36,949 bases of DNA, from assembly GCA_964457365.1 (NCBI GenBank), contig CAYWFP010000027.1, forward strand, positions 1 to 36,949, read 5' to 3'. Made by a program: the position numbers and the translations under genes. Below are positions 14,894-23,049 of this stretch, piece by piece. The first letter of the stretch is position 1. Each line of letters begins with the position of its first letter. The DNA is from CAYWFP01 sp964457365. GTDB taxonomy: Bacteria; Planctomycetota; SZUA-567. The notes under the pieces are model-generated. The model had not been told where the DNA came from and searched no databases. It was given only the letters and a program-made list of their open reading frames with translations.

Positions 14894-16033
14894 ATGGACA
14901 CGCTTCTCCATTGGCTTCTGGGCGCCGGTTCGCACGCGCTTCTGGCGCTCTGCTTCCTTCTCGCCGCGGGCATCGTCGTCGGCGCGGGGCTGAAGCTGGG
15001 CGCCTTCGGCAACGCCCTGGCCGAACGGACGGGCCTGGGCTCTGGGCTGATCGGGCTGATCTTCCTCGCCGGCGTGACCAGCCTGCCGGAACTGGTCGTC
15101 TCTACCACCTCGACGCTGGCGGCATCGCTGGAGGCGCTCACGCTGCCGCTCGCTTCGCCCGGCGCGGCGGACCTGCTGCGCGGGGGCGCGGACCTGGCGG
15201 TGGGCAACATGGTCGGCTCCAACGTCTTCAACCTGATGATCTTCGCGCTCATGGACCTGACCCAGGGCAAGGGCGCGCTGCTCTTCCGGCTCAGCCGCCG
15301 GCACACCGTCTCCGCCGCCTGCGGCGTGGGGCTGCTCGGCGTGGTCCTCTTCGGCTTCGCTTTCGGCCGCGACGTCGCCTGGACGGTCCCGCTGCTGGAT
15401 GTCGGCCCGATCACCCCGATCCTCTTCATCGGCTACGTCGGCACGATGTACTTCATGATGCACGTGGAAAAGATGGACTTCGGCGACGTGGACGAAATGA
15501 TCGGCCACGAAACCGAGGAACGGCTGGTGACCATGCCCGCGGCACGCTTCTACGGCACGCTGCTGACGCTGGCGCTGCTGATCGTCCTCGGCGGCATGTG
15601 GCTCTCGCAGATCGGCGACCGCATCGCCCTGCCCTGGGACCGCGGCGGCTTCGGCCTCGGTCAGAGCTTCGTCGGCACCATCTTCCTCGCCATCGCCACG
15701 AGCCTGCCGGAGATGGTCGTCTCCTACGGCGCCGTGCGCATCCGCGCCTACGACATGGCCGCGGGCAACATCCTCGGCAGCAACATCTTCAACCTCGTCA
15801 TCCTCTTCACCGCCGACCTGGGGCTGCGCGGCGGCTCGCTCCTGCACTACGCCAGCGAGGCGCACTACATCACCATCGCCATGGTCATGATGCTGACCTG
15901 CGTGGTCATCGTCGGCATCATGTTCCAGACGCGCCGCAGCTTCGCGCGTATCGGCTACGACGTCTGGCTGATGGTCCTCGTCTACTTTCTGGGCAACGCC
16001 GCGCTCCTGATCCAGAGCATGAGCACAAGCTGA
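14894..16033 (+). CDS. Na+/Ca2+ exchanger family membrane protein
   Basis: A 379-residue CaCA-superfamily antiporter with the two inverted alpha repeats. Alpha-1 has AGVTSLPELVVS (59-70) and GNMVGSNVFNL (104-114). Alpha-2 has AIATSLPEMVVS and GNILGSNIFNL. The T/S-S-L-P-E glutamates are the cation ligands. About ten membrane segments flank a central hydrophilic loop (MDFGDVDEMIGHETEERL). An insertion of some 30 residues separates the two halves of alpha-1. It should exchange Ca2+ or a similar cation for Na+ or H+ across the inner membrane. The start is set at 14894 because the promoter fits it; a frame-internal start at 14858 would overlap the -35. It leads an operon with the dehydrogenase 11 bases downstream. 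Confidence 0.9.
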   Translation: MDTLLHWLLGAGSHALLALCFLLAAGIVVGAGLKLGAFGNALAERTGLGSGLIGLIFLAGVTSLPELVVSTTSTLAASLEALTLPLASPGAADLLRGGADLAVGNMVGSNVFNLMIFALMDLTQGKGALLFRLSRRHTVSAACGVGLLGVVLFGFAFGRDVAWTVPLLDVGPITPILFIGYVGTMYFMMHVEKMDFGDVDEMIGHETEERLVTMPAARFYGTLLTLALLIVLGGMWLSQIGDRIALPWDRGGFGLGQSFVGTIFLAIATSLPEMVVSYGAVRIRAYDMAAGNILGSNIFNLVILFTADLGLRGGSLLHYASEAHYITIAMVMMLTCVVIVGIMFQTRRSFARIGYDVWLMVLVYFLGNAALLIQSMSTS

Positions 16034-16044
16034 AAGGGTGCCGT

Positions 16045-17094
16045 ATGCTGACCGCCGTCCTCACCGGCCCGCAGACCATCGAGATCCGTGAACGCCCCCT
16101 GCCGCAGCCCGGCCCGGGCGAGGTCCGGCTCAAAGTCGGCGCGGTGGGCGTCTGCGGCTCCGACGTCCACTACTACGCCCACGGCCGCATCGGCCCGACG
16201 CGGACGCGATACCCGACCGTTCTCGGCCACGAGCCCGCGGGCGTGATCGACGCCGTCGGCGAGGGGGTGACGCTGGCGCCGGGAACGCGCGTGATGATCG
16301 AGCCGGCCGACCCGTGCGGCCACTGCGAGCACTGCCTGGCCGGGCGGCAGAACATCTGCCCCGACGTCCGCTTTCTCGGCACGCCCCCGAACGAGGGCAT
16401 CTTCACCCAGTACCACGTGATGCGCGAGCATTGCTGCATCCCGCTGCCGGAGGAGGTCAGCCTGGTAGAGGCGGCGGTGCTCGAGCCGATGGGCGTGGGA
16501 CTGCACGCGGTGGCGCTGGCGGATATCCGGCTCGGAGAGACCGTCGCCGTCTTCGGCGCCGGTCCGATCGGACTCGTGACTCTGCTGGCGGCGAAGCTGG
16601 CCGGCGCGGACAAGGTCTACATGACGGACCTGCTCCCGGAGCGGCTGGACCTGGCGCGGAGGCTCGGCGCCGACGCGGTGGCCATCGCCGACCAGACCGA
16701 CGTTCCGAGTTGGATCCGCGACCATACCGGCGGGCGCGGCGTCGACGTCGCGTTCGAAGCCGCGGGCAAGCAGGAGGCGCTCACCCACGCCTGCCTGGCC
16801 ACCCGCATCGGCGGTCGCGCCTGCATCATCGGCATCCCCGAGGAGGACGAACTGCACTTCCCCGCCCACGAGTCGCGCCGGCGGGAGTTGACCATCCACA
16901 ACGTCCGCCGCACCAACGGCGAGATGGTGCGCTGCCTCGGACTGGTCGCCTCGGGGCGGCTGAACGTCAAGCCGCTGGCGACGCATTTTTTCTCGCTGGA
17001 AGAGGTGCCGCAGGCGCTCGAAACGGCGCACCGCTACCGCGACGGGGTGATCCGCGCCATCGTCCAGCCCAATACCGACCTGAGAGACGCGTGA
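16045..17094 (+). CDS. Zinc-dependent sorbitol/alcohol dehydrogenase (MDR)
   Basis: A 349-residue medium-chain dehydrogenase of the sorbitol/xylitol dehydrogenase (L-iditol 2-dehydrogenase) type. Catalytic zinc ligands are C37 in VCGSDVHYY, H62 and E63 in LGHEPAG. Structural zinc cysteines are C91, C94, C97 and C105 (CGHCEHCLAGRQNIC). The Rossmann motif is FGAGPIGLV. The S-D-V-H-Y-Y signature and EPMGVGLHAV favour a polyol dehydrogenase oxidising a sugar alcohol with NAD+. AAAGGG lies 6-8 bases before the ATG, 11 bases after the exchanger stop. Its TGA shares a base with the ATG of the next gene, so the two are translationally coupled. Confidence 0.92.
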   Translation: MLTAVLTGPQTIEIRERPLPQPGPGEVRLKVGAVGVCGSDVHYYAHGRIGPTRTRYPTVLGHEPAGVIDAVGEGVTLAPGTRVMIEPADPCGHCEHCLAGRQNICPDVRFLGTPPNEGIFTQYHVMREHCCIPLPEEVSLVEAAVLEPMGVGLHAVALADIRLGETVAVFGAGPIGLVTLLAAKLAGADKVYMTDLLPERLDLARRLGADAVAIADQTDVPSWIRDHTGGRGVDVAFEAAGKQEALTHACLATRIGGRACIIGIPEEDELHFPAHESRRRELTIHNVRRTNGEMVRCLGLVASGRLNVKPLATHFFSLEEVPQALETAHRYRDGVIRAIVQPNTDLRDA

Positions 17095-18212
17095 TGACCG
17101 GGCGCGAACTGCTCTTCCACGCGCTGCGCGGCGAGCCGACCGAACGCGTGCCGGTATGGCTGCTGTTTCCGTATCACCCCTGCGGCTTCTACGCCGACGT
17201 GAAGAACCTGCCGGCCTATGCGCCGGTGGTGGAGCGGATCGAACGCATGGGCATCACCCTCGACCGCCGCGGCCTGGGGGCAGCGCTCTTTACCGATGAC
17301 GTCGCGCACGGGCAGGAGGAGACGACCGAGGACGGCGTCCTCGTGCAACGCAGCTGGACGGAATACAAAGGCAAGCGCATTCATTCCGAAACGCGGCACA
17401 AACCGGCGGGCGTGATCCGAAAGCAACTCGTCGCCGACGAGGACGCCCTGGAATTCTATTTGAGCCTCCCGATTCTGACCGACCGCAAGACGATCCACGC
17501 CCGCCTGCGCGAGCGGATGCCGCGCCTGCAATCCGAGATCGACGCTTTCCCGATCCACCTGGGCGCGACGATGCTCGATCTGGGCGAACCGATCAATCCG
17601 CTCTATCACGCCGCCGATCTGGAGGAATTCGCCATCTGGTCGCTCGAATACGAGGACGAGATCGGCCACTGGCTCGACAAGGCGATGGAGCAGAAACGGA
17701 TCCTCTACGCCTGGTGCCTGGAGAACGTCGCCGCGGACGTCTACTTCCTCGTCGGCAGCGAACTCGCCGCGCCGCCGCTGGTGAGTCTGCAGACCTTCAA
17801 GCGCTGGATCGTCCCGTACGCGCGGGAGCTGATCGCGATGATCCGTTCGTCCGGCAAGTTCGCGATCCAGCATTTTCACGGTCAGGTCCGAAGCTTGCTG
17901 CCGGACTTTCTGGACATGGCCCCGCACGCGCTGCACACCATCGAGGCGCCCCCCGTCGGCAACTGCACGTTCTCGCAGGCCTACGACGTCGTCGGCGACG
18001 CGATCACCCTGATCGGCAACATCCAGTACGACGAGTTCCGCGCCCTGCCGCCCGCGCGCATGCGCGCGGAGGTGCGCAAGGTTCTCGACGAAGTCGACGG
18101 CCGCCGCTTCATCCTCTCTCCGACGGCCGGGCCGTTCGAGCACGACACGCCGCCGCGGCTGATCGAGAACTACCTCGCCTTCCTCGACGCGGCCGAGAAC
18201 TACCGGCGCTGA
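17094..18212 (+). CDS. URO-D-family protein, methyltransferase-like
   Basis: A 372-residue protein of the uroporphyrinogen decarboxylase superfamily. TGRELLFHALRGEPTERVPVW at the start is the usual opening of URO-D-like proteins that are not true HemE (the same family as the corrinoid methyltransferases MtaA/MtbA and many catabolic-cluster members). VGDAITLIGNIQ and RRFILSPTAGPFEHDTPPRLIENY near the C-terminus match the barrel end, with the usual cysteine/glycine of this region changed. H-F-H-G-Q (about 262-266) is a possible metal-binding site. Start 17094 overlaps the dehydrogenase stop by one base, so it belongs to that operon and probably to its substrate pathway. It is unlikely to serve heme synthesis; the true substrate is unknown. 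Confidence 0.8.
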   Translation: MTGRELLFHALRGEPTERVPVWLLFPYHPCGFYADVKNLPAYAPVVERIERMGITLDRRGLGAALFTDDVAHGQEETTEDGVLVQRSWTEYKGKRIHSETRHKPAGVIRKQLVADEDALEFYLSLPILTDRKTIHARLRERMPRLQSEIDAFPIHLGATMLDLGEPINPLYHAADLEEFAIWSLEYEDEIGHWLDKAMEQKRILYAWCLENVAADVYFLVGSELAAPPLVSLQTFKRWIVPYARELIAMIRSSGKFAIQHFHGQVRSLLPDFLDMAPHALHTIEAPPVGNCTFSQAYDVVGDAITLIGNIQYDEFRALPPARMRAEVRKVLDEVDGRRFILSPTAGPFEHDTPPRLIENYLAFLDAAENYRR

Positions 18213-18276
18213 CGCCTTGCGGCGCGAGGAGCGGAATCATATCCTTGGAAGCAGGCCGCGTTCCCGAGGAGTCGGC

Positions 18277-19254
18277 ATGATCGTACCCAAGTACTGGGCC
18301 GAGAGCCATATCCGCGACAAGGTGCGCGGCCGGATGACCACGATCCGCCGCTTCGGCTGGTCCGACGAGAGCCGGGAAGACGCGCAGGCGGTGGCCGACA
18401 AGCGCGCGAGGGAAGCGTTCGACCGCATCGCCGCGGGCGAGACGTTGGTGGCGCGCGAACCGAAGGTGCCATACAACGGTGCCGAGGGCGTGCCCATCCG
18501 CGAGGAGATCGTGGACAAGCACGACGACACGGTCGTCACCCGCAACTCCTACGGCGCGCGCTGCCTCAACACGCCCGACGTGCTCTTCGCCGACATCGAC
18601 TTCGAAACCGATGTCGGCACGCGCCTGTTCTGCGGCATGATCCTCCTGCTGATCCTGGGCGCCGTTTCGCTCGGCATCGCGACCGGGCTATGGCAACTCG
18701 CGGCTGTCGGCGTCGGCGCTTCCTTTCTCCTCGGTCCGCTGCTGGCAGCGATTCTTCATCGGCTGAAAATCCTCCTCGCCGGCGGACACGAAGGCCGCGC
18801 GCGCAAGCGCATCGAGAGGTTTCTGGCCTCGCACCCCGACTGGCACGTCCGCCTCTACCGCACGCCCGCGGGTTACCGGGCGCTGGCGCTGCACCGCACT
18901 TTCGATCCGCGCGAGGAGGAGGCGCTGGAATTCTTCCGGGCACTCGGAACGGACAAGGTCTACGTGACGATGTGCCGGAAGCAGAACTGCTTCCGCGCGC
19001 GGTTGAGCCCCAAGCCGTGGCGCATTGGCATCGCCGAGCACCTTCGGCCCAACCCCGGCGTCTGGCCGGTGCGGCCGGAGTACGTTCCCACGCGCAACGC
19101 CTGGATCGAACGCTACGAGCAGGCCGCCCGCGACTTCGCCGCCTGCCGTTTCGTCGATACGTTCGGCAGCGGCAAGATCCACCAGAAGGCGCGCGCGGTG
19201 CAGCGCCTGCACGACGATCTGTGCAAGGCCCAGAGCGGTCTGCCGATCGGATGA
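18277..19254 (+). CDS. Conserved membrane protein of unknown function
   Basis: A 325-residue protein. The opening MIVPKYWAESHIRDKVRGR and the RRFGWSDES segment recall a widely distributed uncharacterised family that begins M-x-V-P-K-Y-W-A-E; I know no function for it. Two adjacent membrane segments lie around residues 113-155 (LFCGMILLLILGAVSLGIAT and QLAAVGVGASFLLGPLLAAIL). The C-terminal half is soluble and basic, with YRTPAGYRALALHRTFDP and MCRKQNCFRARLSPKPW. AGGAG lies 6 bases before the ATG at 18277, 64 bases past the URO-D gene. It may be cotranscribed with that operon. It converges with the HD-GYP regulator, leaving 13 bases between stops. Confidence 0.75.
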   Translation: MIVPKYWAESHIRDKVRGRMTTIRRFGWSDESREDAQAVADKRAREAFDRIAAGETLVAREPKVPYNGAEGVPIREEIVDKHDDTVVTRNSYGARCLNTPDVLFADIDFETDVGTRLFCGMILLLILGAVSLGIATGLWQLAAVGVGASFLLGPLLAAILHRLKILLAGGHEGRARKRIERFLASHPDWHVRLYRTPAGYRALALHRTFDPREEEALEFFRALGTDKVYVTMCRKQNCFRARLSPKPWRIGIAEHLRPNPGVWPVRPEYVPTRNAWIERYEQAARDFAACRFVDTFGSGKIHQKARAVQRLHDDLCKAQSGLPIG

Positions 19255-19267
19255 ACCTCCGCCCGGA

Positions 19268-20275
19268 TCAGGTCGCGGCCAGTTCCTCCTCGTCGACGTA
19301 CTCGCCGGCGATCTCGTCGAAGCGCTGCTCTGCCGCGAGGAAGGCATCGACCATCCGCGGGTCGAAGTGCATGCCGCGCTCGCTCTCGATCAGCGCCTTG
19401 GCGTCGGCGTGGCTCCACGCCGCCTTGTACGGCCGCACCGAGCGCAGCGCGTCGTAGACGTCGGCCACCGCGGTGATGCGCGCGCAGAGCGGGATCGCCT
19501 CGCCCGCCAGCCCCTGCGGGTAACCCGAGCCGTCCCAGCGCTCGTGATGGCTATGGGCGATCTCGGCGGCCAGTTCCAGCGTCGGCCGGCCGAGGAGGAT
19601 CTCGTAGCCGAGCGTCGTGTGCGTCTTCATGGTCTCGAACTCGTCGGCGCTGAGCGACCTGGGCGCCAGCAGGATGCTGTCGGAAATACCGACCTTGCCG
19701 ATGTCGTGCAGCGGCACGAAGGTCGCCAGATCCGCGATCCGTGCGCGCGGCAGCTTCAACTCCTCGCCGAGCAGGCCGCAGTAGAGACTCAGCCGCTTCA
19801 GGTGCGCGCCGGTCTCGTTGTCGCGCTTCTCCGCCAGGTCGGTAATGGCGCGGTAGCATTCCAGCCGCACCGCCGCCTCTTTCTCGCGCAGCTTGCGCTC
19901 GTACTCGACGATGCGCGCGCCTACCGCCAGGCGGCTGCGCAGTTCCTCGGCGTTGACCGGCTTGCTGAGAAAATCGTCCGCGCCCGCATCCAGGCCGCAC
20001 ACGAGGTCGTGACTCTCGGTCTTGCTCGTCAGCAGCAGCAGGTAGACGAACGGTCGCTGCAGGTCTTCCTTGACCCGGCGAATCAGTTCCGGTCCGTTGA
20101 TGCCCGGCATGATCCAGTCGATCACCGCCACGCGCGGAGCGTCTTCCTGCTGCAGCAGCGTCCACGCCTCTTCGCCGCTGCTGGCGGTTGTGACGCGATA
20201 CCCCCATTCGCCGATAAGGTCTTCCAGCAAAAAGAGAGACGACGGGTCGTCGTCGACTACCAATACATGAATCAT
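19268..20275 (-). CDS. Response regulator with HD-GYP domain
   Basis: A 335-residue two-domain regulator. The receiver (1-120) has D8-D10, phosphate acceptor D53 in VIDWIMPG, and K105 in LSKP. A coiled linker (121-140) leads to an HD-GYP domain with H190-D191 in LHDIGKVG, HSHHERWDGSGYP (241-253) and the GYP at 251-253. HD-GYP proteins hydrolyse cyclic-di-GMP, so phosphorylation should control c-di-GMP breakdown and thereby motility or biofilm. No partner histidine kinase adjoins it; CheA in this window is one candidate donor. The start at 20275 has AAAGGA 6 bases upstream; starting at 20338 would add 21 residues of unrelated composition. Confidence 0.92.
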   Translation of the reverse strand: MIHVLVVDDDPSSLFLLEDLIGEWGYRVTTASSGEEAWTLLQQEDAPRVAVIDWIMPGINGPELIRRVKEDLQRPFVYLLLLTSKTESHDLVCGLDAGADDFLSKPVNAEELRSRLAVGARIVEYERKLREKEAAVRLECYRAITDLAEKRDNETGAHLKRLSLYCGLLGEELKLPRARIADLATFVPLHDIGKVGISDSILLAPRSLSADEFETMKTHTTLGYEILLGRPTLELAAEIAHSHHERWDGSGYPQGLAGEAIPLCARITAVADVYDALRSVRPYKAAWSHADAKALIESERGMHFDPRMVDAFLAAEQRFDEIAGEYVDEEELAAT

Positions 20276-20401
20276 ATGACATCCTTTCCCAGCCCTTCGC
20301 TCTGCCGATACCTTGCCACGCAAAACGGGCGTTGTCAACTATGCTCGCAACTATTTACACGATTTAGCATGGAAATCGACGCATGTCTCGTTTGCCCCTT
20401 A

Positions 20402-20457
20402 AGGACCCGTTAAGCAATAAGATCGGGATTTCTGAAAATTATTGCTTAACGGGTTCT
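20402..20457. repeat. Long palindromic repeat, copy 2
   Basis: AGGACCCGTTAAGCAATAA (20402-20420) pairs with 20439-20457 with one G-T mismatch; loop 18 bases. Its whole sequence is the reverse complement of the copy at 3872..3925, apart from a few loop changes and the one arm change, so the two are members of one dispersed family 16.5 kb apart in opposite orientation. Confidence 0.85.
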
Positions 20458-20561
20458 AAGGCGGCTTCCATTTGTCGTTTCCGTTTTATGGCAAGCGGGG
20501 TGTCGAATGCGCACAACAGGCGAAAGAAGGCGATTATCAGCGCAAACCGGATCTCACCGAC

Positions 20562-20590
20562 TTGATATGCGCATACCGCACCGGTAGGAT
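20562..20590 (+). promoter_or_regulatory. Promoter candidate for acyl-CoA ligase operon
   Basis: TTGATA (20562-20567, five of six), 17-base spacer, TAGGAT (20585-20590). Start near 20597 gives a leader of about 36 bases. Confidence 0.6.
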
Positions 20591-20632
20591 CGAAATCGGA
20601 ATCCGCCGACAAAATCCGAGCAGGAGGCGAGC

Positions 20633-22111
20633 ATGACGATCTACGCACGGTTTCTACAGACCGTCCAAGCGCACGGCCAGAAGACCGCACTGGAGTTCGC
20701 GGAACAGTCGATGACGTTCGCGCAATTGCACGCGGCGACGCTGCCGGTCCTGGACGCGCTTGGCGACCGGCGCGGCAAGCATGTGGGGTTGCTGGCGCCG
20801 AACGTGCCGTCCTTCGTCTCCGGCTTTCTGGGCATCCTCGCCGCCGGCGGGGTGGCGGTGCCGCTGAACGCGATGCTGACCCCGGGCGAGCTGCTCTTTC
20901 AAGCCAACCACGCGGACCTCACGGCGCTGCTGGCGACCGAGCCGCTGGCGCAGGCGATGCAGGACAACGGCATGCGCTGCCCGGTGCACGTGATCGAGAC
21001 GCTGCCGCACCCGCACGGCGCGCGCGCCGCCTGTGGCGAAGCGGCCGGCGCGGACGACCCGGCGGTGCTGCTCTACACCTCCGGCACGACCGACGAACCG
21101 AAAGGCGTGATGCTCAGCCACGGCAACTTCATGGCCAACTACGAGAGCTTCAGCCAGGTGGTGAATTTCGATCCGGCAATGACCTCGCTGGTGGTCCTGC
21201 CGCTGTTTCACGTCTTCGCCCTGACCACGCAACTATTGCCGTGCCTCTTCGACGCCACGCCGATGGTGCTCTTCCCGCAGTTCAAGCCCAAGGAGATCCT
21301 CGCGGCGATCGAACGACGCGAGAACCTGCTTTTGATGGCGATCCCGCCGATGTACGGCATGCTCGCGGCAAATATCGCGGACGGGGTCGACCTGGGCCCG
21401 AACCTCCATCTCTGCGTCAGTGGCGGCGGCCCGATGCCCCGCCACGTCCAGGCGCTCTTCGAGGAACATTTCGCCGCCGAGCTCCGCGAGGGCTACGGCC
21501 TCACCGAGGCCGCGCCGGTGGTCAGCGTCAACCTCCCCGGCGCGGCGAACAAGCGCGGCACCATCGGCCCGCCCATCCCGGGCGTCGAGGTGCGCGTCTG
21601 CAACGACGCCGACGAGGCGCTGCTGCCGGGCTTCGAAGGGGAGCTTCTCGTCCGCGGCGACAACGTCATGAACGAGTATTACAAGAACCCGTCGCTGACC
21701 GCGGCGACGCTGACGCCCGAGGGGTGGCTGCGCACGGGCGACCTGGCCGTCCTCGACGACGCGGGCTATATCCGCATCGCCGGGCGCAAGAAGGAACTGA
21801 TCATCAGCGCGGGCGAGAACATCCATCCGCAGGAGATCGAGGAGGCGCTCGGCCAGTTCCCGCACGTCTTCGCCGCCGCGGTGGTGGGCGTGCCCGACGA
21901 GTTGAAGACCGAGATCCCCAAGGCCTACCTCGCGCCGCACCCGGAGACGCCGCCCGAGTCCATCGATATCGCCGCGGTGCGCGCCTTTCTCAGGGACCGT
22001 CTCGCGCCGCATAAGATCCCGCGCCAATGGGAGGTGCGCCCCGTTCTGCCGCAACTGGCCACCGGCAAGGTCGACAAGCGCGCGCTCCAGGGCGGGCCGG
22101 TGGAGGCCTGA
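20633..22111 (+). CDS. AMP-dependent acyl-CoA ligase
   Basis: A 492-residue ANL-superfamily adenylating enzyme, most like medium/long-chain acyl-CoA synthetases. The P-loop-like A3 motif YTSGTTDEPKG is at 148-158, GYGLTEAAPVVS is A5, GWLRTGDLAVLDDAGYIRIAGR is the A7-A8 hinge region, and the catalytic lysine is K479 in ATGKVDK. It should activate a carboxylic acid with ATP to acyl-AMP and pass it to CoA in the cytoplasm. Residue 80 onward (NAMLTPGELLF) matches fatty-acid-type members, but chain length cannot be read. AGGAGG lies 5-6 bases before the ATG. The hydrolase begins 3 bases after its stop, so they form one unit. Confidence 0.92.
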   Translation: MTIYARFLQTVQAHGQKTALEFAEQSMTFAQLHAATLPVLDALGDRRGKHVGLLAPNVPSFVSGFLGILAAGGVAVPLNAMLTPGELLFQANHADLTALLATEPLAQAMQDNGMRCPVHVIETLPHPHGARAACGEAAGADDPAVLLYTSGTTDEPKGVMLSHGNFMANYESFSQVVNFDPAMTSLVVLPLFHVFALTTQLLPCLFDATPMVLFPQFKPKEILAAIERRENLLLMAIPPMYGMLAANIADGVDLGPNLHLCVSGGGPMPRHVQALFEEHFAAELREGYGLTEAAPVVSVNLPGAANKRGTIGPPIPGVEVRVCNDADEALLPGFEGELLVRGDNVMNEYYKNPSLTAATLTPEGWLRTGDLAVLDDAGYIRIAGRKKELIISAGENIHPQEIEEALGQFPHVFAAAVVGVPDELKTEIPKAYLAPHPETPPESIDIAAVRAFLRDRLAPHKIPRQWEVRPVLPQLATGKVDKRALQGGPVEA

Positions 22112-22114
22112 TCG

Positions 22115-22954
22115 ATGGCGACGCGGCGCACGCGCCGGATCCGGCGTTTCGCCGTGGCGGCGGCTACGGTGGCCACGGTCTACGCGGGGCTCTGCCTCTA
22201 CGTCTACCTGATCCAGGATTCGCTGACCTTCAAGCCCGACCGGACCATCCACGCCACGCCGCTCGACTGGGGACTCGACTTCATCGGCGTCGACATCGCC
22301 GCCAGCGACGGGACGCAACTCTACGGTTGGTACCTGCCGCAGGAAGGGGCCGAGACGGTGGTCCTCTTCTGCCACGGCAACGCCGGCAACATCAGCAGTT
22401 ACCACATGAAGGAGACGGCGCAGACCTACGCGCGGCTGGGAGTGGGGCTGCTGCTCTTCGACTATCGCGGCTACGGCCGCAGCGAGGGCACCCCGAGCGA
22501 GTTCGGCACCTACCACGACGCCGAGGGCGCGTGGAAGTTCCTCACCGGCAGACAGGGCATCCCGGCCAACCGCATCGCCGTCCACGGCCGTTCGCTCGGC
22601 GGCGCGGTGGCGGCGTACCTGGCCGAGCAGCACGAGCCGCGGGCATTGATCCTCGAATCCACCTTCACCACCTTCCCCGCCATCGGGCAGGAACGCTATC
22701 CCTACCTTCCGGTGGACTGGCTCGTCACCAGCCGCTACCCCACGCTGCGGCGGATGGCGTCGGTCCGGTGCCCGGTGCTGGTGATCCACAGCCGCGAAGA
22801 CGACTTCGTGCCCTTCCGGTTCGGCCGCGCGCTCTACGAGGCCGCCAACGAACCGAAGGCCTTTCTGGAACTGCACGGCGATCACGTCCGCGGCTTCGTT
22901 GACAACCTGCCCGCGTACGAGAAGGGCTTGCGCGAATTCCTGCGCGAAGACTGA
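22115..22954 (+). CDS. Membrane-anchored alpha/beta hydrolase (BEM46/ABHD-like)
   Basis: A 279-residue alpha/beta hydrolase with an N-terminal signal-anchor (about 11-33, after an Arg-rich head), so the catalytic domain should face the periplasm. The oxyanion FCHGNAGN (85-92) and the nucleophile S160 in GRSLGG are clear; D229 (HSREDDFVP) and H257 (HGDHVRGF) complete the triad. GLDFIGVDIAASDGTQLYGWY and the FDYRGYGRSEG segment match the BEM46/ABHD13 group. The substrate is unknown; an ester or thioester related to the acyl-CoA ligase product is a guess from position, as the genes are 3 bases apart. A weak GGAGG precedes the ATG inside the ligase 3' end. Confidence 0.88.
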   Translation: MATRRTRRIRRFAVAAATVATVYAGLCLYVYLIQDSLTFKPDRTIHATPLDWGLDFIGVDIAASDGTQLYGWYLPQEGAETVVLFCHGNAGNISSYHMKETAQTYARLGVGLLLFDYRGYGRSEGTPSEFGTYHDAEGAWKFLTGRQGIPANRIAVHGRSLGGAVAAYLAEQHEPRALILESTFTTFPAIGQERYPYLPVDWLVTSRYPTLRRMASVRCPVLVIHSREDDFVPFRFGRALYEAANEPKAFLELHGDHVRGFVDNLPAYEKGLREFLRED

Positions 22955-22955
22955 C

Positions 22956-22990
22956 ACGCCGGCGGAATCGTGCGGAAAGTCGGCGTTTTC
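22956..22990 (+). terminator. Possible terminator after the hydrolase
   Basis: ACGCCG (22956-22961) can pair with CGGCGT (22981-22986), followed by TTTT overlapping the stem end. The loop is long (19 nt) and the T-run short, so this is a weak candidate. Confidence 0.35.
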
Positions 22991-23017
22991 GTGCTAGTGC
23001 CCGCCCCTGCCCGCCGG

Positions 23018-23023
23018 TATAAT
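23018..23023 (+). promoter_or_regulatory. Perfect -10 box before sulfatase 2
   Basis: TATAAT 26 bases before the sulfatase 2 ATG, within otherwise very GC-rich sequence. No -35 fits at 16-18 bases, so an activator or extended contacts may be needed. Confidence 0.45.
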
Positions 23024-23049
23024 GCCCTTCGACCGTCCGGAGGAACAGC

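Larger units (their letters stand above)
20276..20632. other. Divergent spacer with repeat and promoter
   Basis: 357 bases between the HD-GYP regulator (minus) and the ligase (plus). It contains palindromic repeat copy 2 (20402..20457) and the ligase promoter (20562..20590). A TTGACA on the minus strand near 20335 could serve the regulator, but no good -10 follows at normal spacing. Nothing reads as a gene; the two short open frames here lack ribosome sites. Confidence 0.6.
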
